A stretch of DNA of 64,000 bases from Selaginella moellendorffii (lineage: Eukaryota; Streptophyta; Lycopodiopsida; Selaginellales; Selaginellaceae). The stretch lies in contig NW_003314271.1 in assembly GCF_000143415.4 (NCBI RefSeq), positions 1,038,882 to 1,102,881 of the forward strand. Direction: 5' to 3'. Position 1 is the stretch's first letter. Every line of letters starts with the position of its first letter. Below the pieces are notes generated by a model. It saw nothing but the letters and a program-made list of their open reading frames with translations. It was not told the origin of the DNA and made no database searches. The position numbers and the translations under genes are program-made. Shown one piece after another: positions 57,764 to 64,000 of this stretch.

Positions 57764-60225
57764 ATGAGCTGGTGCGCTCGAGCTAGGGCGCCGGGCGGGC
57801 GCGCTCTCCTTTTGTCCTCGAGATTTCGCCGCTTCTACGCGTAAGTCCCTCCACATCCTTCTCGGGCTCGAATTTCTCGTGTTTTTGCGCTAGAATGCTT
57901 GAATTTTCGAGATTTTTTGCCTATGGAGCAATGCTCTCGAGGCTGGCTGGAGCTTGAAATGCCTCATTTTTGCTACTGATTTATTCCTTTCTCGTTCCTT
58001 TCAGCTCTGCGACAGCGCAGCCATCTGAAACAATCGATGATTTATCGCCGCAGCCTTCAGCTAGACCACCATGTAAGCTGGAAATTTTCTACTCTTCTTG
58101 CGTTTGAATTTTGTAAATATTTTTTTCTTGTTTCTTTTTTGTTCGTGCAGCAGACGATCTCTTGTCGGCTGAGGCACTCACTCCCGCGAAAGTCGTAGCT
58201 TTGTTGGATCGTCACATCGTCGGCCAAACCGGAGCCAAGCGTGCGGTTGCAGTGGCATTGCGTACGCGCTCGTCAGCCTTTGCTGCTGCCTGTTATCTGA
58301 CTCCATAGGTGGTGCACTAGAATTTTCTCTTTCTTTTTTTTTTTCACTTCTTCTTTCATGCCTTCTTTTAGAAACTTGGTTGCTTTTTGCGTGTAAGTTT
58401 CTAGATTCTGTTGTACTGAAGTTCTTGAGCCGTCTGCACGCAGGAAATCGATGGCGGCGACACCGCATTCCTTCTCAATATCGAGAGGAGATTCTTCCCA
58501 AAAATATACTTATGATCGGACCAACTGGTTGCGGAAAAACGGAAATTGCGAGACGGTTGGCTAAAATGGCGGATGCTCCGTTTATAAAAGTGAGGAAGTG
58601 TTTTTATTCTTCGTTTGTTTTTAACTCATATTTTCTAACAGGTGGAAGCTACGAAATTTACAGAAGTTGGATTTCATGGCCGAGATGTGGACCAGATCAT
58701 TCGCGACCTTGTTGAGAATGCTATATTACTGCAACGAGAAAAGGTGTTTTAAAACTCAACAAAGCGAGTTTTTTCAACTCTCTTCTTTCAGGTGCGAACA
58801 AGAATTTCAAAAGAGGTGGAGGAAGCTGTTGAGAACAGGATCCTGGACGCGTTGATCGGTTTGACCCTCGCTATTGAGGTTTTTGTTTTTGCGGCTTTTT
58901 GGTCTGTCTGTGGCTGAACATGTTTTAGCAGGAGGACAATGTGGATACGAGTTCACTGGAGACACTACGCAAGGCTTATAAGAAAGGGGAAATTGATAAC
59001 CGCAAGCTAGTGCTGGACGTTCCCGAGGGAGGAAGAGTGCGCGTCCCTATTGAAGTCACAGGAGGTGGTCTTCCTATAAACGATCTTATTTTCAAGGTAC
59101 TACGCCTCTGCATGAAGGAAGTGGTATTGACGTCTCGATTTCCTCTAGATAGAGAAAGCTTTGAAATCCCCGAAAGTTGAACGCCGTGAAGTAACTGTCG
59201 CCGAGGCCAGACAAATGCTCTCGGAAATGGAAGTCGAAAAACACCTTCAGTCCGATCAGATCATCAAAGATGCAATACGTGTACACGCTAGTGTTTTTGA
59301 TCTCGTTTCCCTGGATGTTAATGGCTTCCACTTGCAGGCAACGGAGTCTGACGGCATTGTATTTATAGACGAGATCGACAAAATCGTTACAACTAGCGAA
59401 GCCAGATTTGGAGCGGATGCAAGTGCGGAAGGTGTACAGCGGGACTTGCTTCCTATTATCGAAGGCAGGTAAATTATCACCACGTTGGTTTTCCTTCCGT
59501 GCTAAGCTGGTCCTCCTTTCAGCGTTGTAAACACGAGACACGGGAATGTGAACACCGATCACATTCTTTTCATTTGCAGTGGCGCCTTTCACTCTTGTAA
59601 GCCAAGTGACATGCTTGCTGAGCTACAAGGACGTCTGCCTATCCGTGTTGAACTGAAAGGTCTCACTCGCACGGTAAGTCGCGCTGGAAGTGTTGCAGCA
59701 TCCCTACCATGCTAACAGCCATTCTTTCCAGGATTTGTACCGTATTCTAACCGAGCCTGAAATAAATATGATCAAGCAGCAACAGCTTCTCATGGCTACC
59801 GAAAGTGTGGAGCTTGTTTTCTCCGACGACGCCATAAAGGAACTAGCCAATGTTGCGGCTGAGGCAAGTGTTCTTGTGGGGATTTCTTAGCTTACTCATT
59901 ACTGAAAAATAAAACACGTTACAGGTGAATACTTCTTTGGACAACATTGGTGCTCGGAGACTTCACACGGTAACGCATTTTCTTCCTCAATAGCGAAATG
60001 TTCCCACTGGTTTTGTTTGATCCAGGTAATTGAGAAGGTAGTAGAAGATATCAGTTTCAATGCTCCAGAAAGAGCTGGGCAAGCTTATCACATTGACAAG
60101 CAAGTAAGTTTCATCGATCGCTTGACGAATTCATGGTTTCTATTTCTTTCTTTCTTTCGCAGAAAGTAAGAGATGCTGTGGGAGAGCTCTTGAAGAAAAC
60201 CGACTTATCAAAGTTTGTTCTCTAA
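57764..60225 (+). CDS. HSLU: HslU (ClpY) ATPase of the HslVU protease, mitochondrial
   Basis: The AAA+ unfoldase that feeds proteins to the HslV peptidase; in plants it acts in mitochondria. Fourteen exons (57764-57840, 58005-58072, 58151-58261, 58444-58589, 58642-58743, 58792-58878, 58932-59096, 59149-59280, 59338-59468, 59523-59673, 59732-59863, 59925-59969, 60026-60103, 60163-60225) give 495 residues. An Arg-rich presequence ([16 protein letters not shown]) precedes [17 protein letters not shown], Walker A GPTGCGKT, the pore-loop region [20 protein letters not shown], an I domain, Walker [11 protein letters not shown], sensor region [13 protein letters not shown], and the tail DLSKFVL that inserts into HslV. 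Intron 11 has a GC donor (GAG/GCAAGT). All key residues are present. HslV is not in the window. A truncated second copy of the 3' exons follows at 61148. Confidence 0.94.
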
Positions 60226-60554
60226 AGAGATTAAACTCGCCCAGGTAACTGGCCACAGCCTCAACAGGGCCCGGGCACAAGAAGCTCAAGGATCGCGCCA
60301 TCCCTCACTTATGTTTTGGTTGAAACCCATCTTCAGCGGAAAGCCACTTGGCATCTCAGCATCCCAAAGGGGACATGACGAATCACCTTGGTGGCGGCGG
60401 TATTGAAACCATGCTGAGGCGCAAAAATGTAGAATCCCGGTTGATCAACGCAAAAACCTTTACACAAAACAAAAAGAAGAGAAAAGAAAAGAAAAGGAGG
60501 AGTTGATCCTGAAACCATCGTCTGGAAGACTTTCTTCGATTTGGATTTGGATTT
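60226..60554. other. HslU 3' flank, unassigned
   Basis: It contains the 3' UTR of HslU and a purine-rich AAAAGAAGAGAAAAG patch (about 60470-60500). No gene is recognised on either strand. Confidence 0.4.
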
Positions 60555-60889
60555 GGATATTTGCACGGAGATCTCACTGAAGAAAGTTTTGTCCAGCAAC
60601 CAGAGGGTTACCAGAAGCAGCCTGGAATGGTTTGTCCCCTGAAGGCTCAAACAATCTCCTAAGGCTTGGTTCAACAAAATGGACAAATTTCTCACCTCTA
60701 TTGGATTTTCCAGAAACGCTGCTGATCAAAATGTATACCAGTATTGAAAAGATGATGGTCCTTATTTCTTTGTATATTGATGATTTGATCCTGGTCACAA
60801 ATTGTCTTGCTTTCCTACAAATGATCAAAGAGTAGATTGATCTCGGCGATATTAAGTTCTGTCTTGGTCTTAATATCGGGACAATTCAT
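60555..60889 (+). pseudogene. Ty1/copia reverse-transcriptase fragment
   Basis: In changing frames it reads GYLHGDLTEESFVQQPEGYQ (about 60553-60612), a spaced copy of the GLVQ segment, YIDDLILVTN (about 60775-60804) and IDLGDIKFCLGLNI (about 60837-60878). These are consecutive landmarks of the copia RT (LHGDLEE, YVDD, DLGDLKYFLG). LTRs, integrase and RNase H are missing; the frame is broken by shifts. It ends in the left arm of an inverted repeat. Confidence 0.7.
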
Positions 60890-60964
60890 TGCTCACTCAC
60901 AGTGCTGTTAGGGATGAATTGTCCCAATATTAAGACCAAGACAAAACTTAATATTGCCGAGATC
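60839..60964. repeat. 51-bp inverted repeat (126-nt hairpin) from copia RT
   Basis: Arms 60839-60889 and 60914-60964 pair over 51 bp with about four mismatches around a 24-base loop. The left arm is in-frame copia RT sequence (DLGDIKFCLGLNI), so the right arm arose as an inverted copy of it. Confidence 0.88.
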
Positions 60965-61147
60965 ATCTGCTCAGTGCTATGTGGAAGAAAGAGCAATAGC
61001 TGAAAGAGCAATAGTGCTAATAGTCACAAAGTAGCATTGTTGGCTGTTGGCTGGAGTCCACAATCTAAGCCAGACAATAGACTGATGAGCCATGCCAATG
61101 AGTAGGCCTTGACCTAACTAACTTTCTTCTGACAATTCTCTAGACAG

Positions 61148-61315
61148 GTAAATACGCCTTTGGATAGCATTGATTTGCTTGATCTAGGTGAGAAGGTGGT
61201 GGAAAATATTAGTTTCAATGCTCCAGCGAGAGATTATCACATTGACAAGTAAGTAAAGAAAAAAAATATGATCGTTGTGAAGGAAACCGGCTTATCGAAG
61301 TTAAAAATTAAACTT
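61148..61315 (+). pseudogene. Truncated copy of HslU 3' exons
   Basis: GTAAATACGCCTTTGGATAGCATTG equals the start of HslU exon 12 (VNTSLDNIG). After a shortened join, GAGAAGGTGGTGGAAAATATTAGTTTCAATGCTCC equals exon 13, and [12 protein letters not shown], some 60 bp on, corresponds to [10 protein letters not shown] of exon 14. Intron remnants (a copy of TTTGATCCAG) are kept, so it is a genomic duplicate, not a retrocopy. It is dead: stops and missing exons. Confidence 0.75.
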
Positions 61316-61489
61316 GTGGCTTCCACTGCGCCACGTCGGAAAACGCCATCCTTTTGCAATTGGTCCATGTCAGCAAGATACTCGAGCAGTGATTGGTACA
61401 TGTCAGCAGCCCTAAATACCGATCGGGATTTCATCACTCTTGTTCCTCGAGAAACAAGAGCTACATTTTCTCGACGAGGCGCGGGCGCG

Positions 61490-62955
61490 ATGGCGGCAGC
61501 AATGTCGGCGGCGAGCGTCGGTAATGTAAAGGTGGGAGGATTTCTTGGCAGCTCCAGGGGATTCCAGGCGAATCGGGGCCGAAATATCGTGTTTTCCAGG
61601 AAGATCATGGCCAGCGCCACGAAAGAGGCCCCAAGAAAGGGCGCTAAGGAGGCGATGAAGGATACACTGCTGACGCCGCGCTTCTACACCACGGATTTCG
61701 ACGAGATGGAGCAGCTCTTCAACACCGAGATCAACAAGAAGCTCAACATGGCGGAGTTCGAGGCGCTGGTGGCGGAATTCAAGGCCGACTATAACCAGAC
61801 GCACTTCGTGAGGAATCCCGAGTTTAAGGCCGCCGCGGACAAGATCACGGGGCCAATGAGGAAGATCTTCGTGGAGTTCTTGGAAAGGTCGTGCACGGCT
61901 GAGTTCTCAGGGTTTTTGCTCTACAAGGAGCTGGGAAGAAGGCTCAAGGTACGTTTTTTTTCTTCTCTTCTCACCTCTTTCTTACACTTCTTTTCTTTCT
62001 TCTCTTCTCTTTCTTGCAGAAAACAAATCCCGTGGTTGCGGAGATTTTTACGTTGATGTCACGGGATGAAGCACGGCATGCAGGGTAAGTTCTCAGTTTC
62101 TCAGTTGGAAAAAAAGCATCGATCATTTCCTATATGTTCATAGGTTCCTGAACAAAGGATTATCCGACTTTAACTTGGCTCTGGATCTTGGATTTCTGAC
62201 CAAAGCCCGGAAGTACACCTTCTTCAAGCCACAGTTCATCTTCTACGCGACGTATCTCTCGGAGAAGATCGGCTACTGGAGGTACATTACTATCTACAGG
62301 CACTTGAAGGCCAATCCGGACTACCAGCTTTACCCGATTTTCAAATACTTTGAGAACTGGTGCCAAGACGAGAACAGGCACGGCGACTTCTTCTCGGCGT
62401 TGCTGAAAGCCCAGCCTCAGTTCTTGAACGACTGGAAGGCCAAACTCTGGGCTCGCTTCTTCTGTCTCTCGGTAAAGCAAACCTTTGGCTCTTCTTGGAA
62501 TTTTTAGATGCTCATGCTTCCGCTCTTGCTCTTCCAGGTGTACGTGACAATGTACCTAAATGACTGCCAAAGAACTGCCTTTTACGAAGGAATAGGCCTC
62601 GACACTAAAGATTTCGACATGCATGTCATCATCGAGGTATTTTAAAGTGAGATGAGAATAGGAACTCACGATCGTTTGTTTTCTCTGACAGACAAACAAG
62701 ACAACAGCACGAATCTTTCCGGCCGTGTTGGATGTGGAGAACCCCGCGTTCAAGGAGAAGCTGGATGAGCTAGTGGTGCTCAACCAGAAACTTATAGCTC
62801 TCGGTGACTCTACCACTCCAGCTCCTCTGAAGACGCTGCAGAGGCTACCTTTGATTGCCGGAATGGTGTCTGGAATACTGAGCTTGTACCTGATGACTCC
62901 AGTCGAGTCTGGGTCGCTTGATTGTGTCGATTTTGAGCCGCAAGTTGTCTATTAA
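61490..62955 (+). CDS. CRD1: Mg-protoporphyrin IX monomethyl ester cyclase, plastid
   Basis: The catalytic diiron subunit (CHL27/AcsF type) that makes the fifth ring of chlorophyll, at plastid membranes. Five exons, 61490-61948, 62020-62084, 62144-62471, 62538-62636 and 62692-62955, give 404 residues. After a transit peptide ([18 protein letters not shown]) the mature part starts near [17 protein letters not shown]. Iron-ligand motifs are visible: the Glu in [21 protein letters not shown] and [10 protein letters not shown]. The sequence [16 protein letters not shown] and the end [10 protein letters not shown] are typical. An in-frame ATG at 61268 lies in the HslU duplicate and would add 74 residues, so I reject it as start. 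No promoter element is obvious; the region just upstream is the duplicate, so transcription may start within it. Confidence 0.95.
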
Positions 62956-63480
62956 CAAGGTTATTTTTCTTCTTACTGTGGAATTAGATAACTGTAATTT
63001 TTATATAGTATAAACTTAAATATTTTTTACATTAATCAGCACGAAAGGAAAGTTAAGTTTCCATGCTCAGTGTTCTTGTCAAGGCATTGTGCTCGCTTTC
63101 GTCCCAAAACTAGCGGGAAGTTTTTGGGAGCTTGGGAGCGACGTGTTGAACGACTCCTCTTGCGATTTCCTCTGCGGTAGCCAGGAGCTCCAGAAGAGCT
63201 GTGCCAACGTAACCAAGTTTGTGCTACTCTGCCGAAATTCCTGTCAAAATGATCACTAGCTTTCTGGAAAAGGAAAAAGTTAATGAGACAAAAAAATGGA
63301 GCTTTTTTTGACTTGCACTCCATCTTTTAAGTAGATGAAGGCTACGTCAAGTCAAGGATCGAAAGCAAGTAGGTCCAAAAACATTCATGTTACGATCCCG
63401 ATGCAGCGGCTTAGAATCCTTCTCGCAAATACCTTCAAGAATTCTCAAGGTGAGCTAGGCAGAGATAAAGCCATGCGACT
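62956..63480. other. Intergenic stretch after the cyclase gene
   Basis: Contains the cyclase 3' UTR. A minus-strand frame (63323-63036, 95 codons) is open but has no known motif, and another minus frame there reads GYVGTALLELLATAEEIA; neither is enough to call a gene. Confidence 0.4.
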
Positions 63481-63877
63481 TTGAAGAGTATGAGACACTA
63501 TTGCAAGGCGTCGGATTTGACTTTGAAAACGAGTCGGGAGGTTCTATCTAGAGAAAGGAAAAAATGCAGACTCTCGAGAAGTACCTTGGCAACGGTTTTC
63601 TCGCAGGAAGTAGCATCCATGACCAAGAATGATATGAAATCTCTCGGCCTTACTAAACAGCAGCAAGTAAGTACACAAGCATTAACAAAGCTTTACTTGG
63701 CCTACCGAATTCGTGATGTCGTTGCAGAAGGCCTTGGAGCTGAAAGCTTTCTTAGATGATCGCGGGCTTTTCGAGTTCTCCATGTGTGAGCAATTGAAGT
63801 GCTTAGAGCTTGTTAGATATTTAAGATCATGCTTCCTAGTTCTGCAAAGTCGTCCTCTAGTTCATTGCTGCTTTTAA
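63481..63877 (+). pseudogene. Possible SAM-like domain remnant
   Basis: A frame ending SMTKNDMKSLGLTKQQQ (up to 63666) is followed by a 61-bp intron with good GTAAGT and TTGCAG borders and a second block, 63728-63877, starting KALELKAFLDDRGLF and ending in TAA. The order MTKNDMKSLGLTK resembles the end of a SAM domain (..LTEEDLKELGI). The expected first helix (MQTLEKYL, about 63563-63586) is one frame off and follows an in-frame TAG, so the gene seems broken, or the model misses an exon. Confidence 0.35.
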
Positions 63878-64000
63878 AAACATGCTGCGAGTAGCTTGCG
63901 CGTGAGAGCTATGATCAAGTCAGGCTCCATCTCGGACTACCCCGCTTTGGCCATTTGGTTGCTCAACTCGTGCCTTTTCTTCACCCTGTAGTGTGTTATT

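Noticed and set aside
61268-61489. ATG at 61268 as cyclase start
   Set aside because: The extension is the decayed HslU tail, and a normal transit peptide starts at 61490.

Overview
The window looks like nuclear DNA of a land plant, most probably a lycophyte such as Selaginella. The evidence is plastid and mitochondrial proteins with transit peptides (Mg-protoporphyrin cyclase, plastid aldolase, shikimate kinase, mitochondrial HslU), a PPR gene, and very many GT-AG introns of only about 45-100 bp. The species is an inference. I worked exon borders out by eye, keeping the reading frame and splice signals; three runs of N interrupt the sequence.

Left part (1 to about 40.9 kb): a repeat-rich, AT-rich zone with no intact gene that I can support. 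It opens with a decayed unrecognised minus-strand gene (1.5-3.7 kb) and a decayed intron-rich plus-strand gene (4.3-7.6 kb), whose pieces read as a ParB-like domain followed by a DNA-methylase-like domain, then an LRR fragment. From 8.3 to 33.5 kb lies a five-level nest of LTR retrotransposon insertions: an old LTR (D) is split by a minus-strand element (E); E is split by a solo LTR (C); C is split by element A (plus strand); and the 3' LTR of A is split by element B (minus strand). Target-site duplications, primer-binding sites and polypurine tracts support the order. A, B, C and D belong to one family with LTRs of about 1.6-1.9 kb, each carrying a GAGATGGAGTCC-type minisatellite. A and B have internal regions of about 4.1 kb with no recognisable gag or pol, so they resemble LARDs (large non-autonomous derivatives). 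LINE remnants follow at 34.6-37.0 and 39.3-40.4 kb.

Right part (40.9-63 kb): compact genes. On the minus strand, in order of coordinate: a small basic coiled-coil protein, plastid class I aldolase, a UvrD/SRS2-like helicase and trehalase. Then on the plus strand a single-exon PPR gene and an initiator tRNA-Met. Shikimate kinase (minus) and mitochondrial HslU (plus) are divergent, with about 255 bp between their start codons. Between HslU and the last full gene, Mg-protoporphyrin IX monomethyl ester cyclase (plus), lie a Ty1/copia RT fragment with an inverted copy of its own end, and a truncated second copy of the HslU 3' end. A possible SAM-domain remnant lies near the right edge.

The genes do not form one pathway; they are independent housekeeping genes of plastid, mitochondrion, genome maintenance and sugar metabolism. 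One link is that the retroelements' primer-binding sites match the 3' end of initiator tRNA-Met, and such a tRNA gene lies in the same window.
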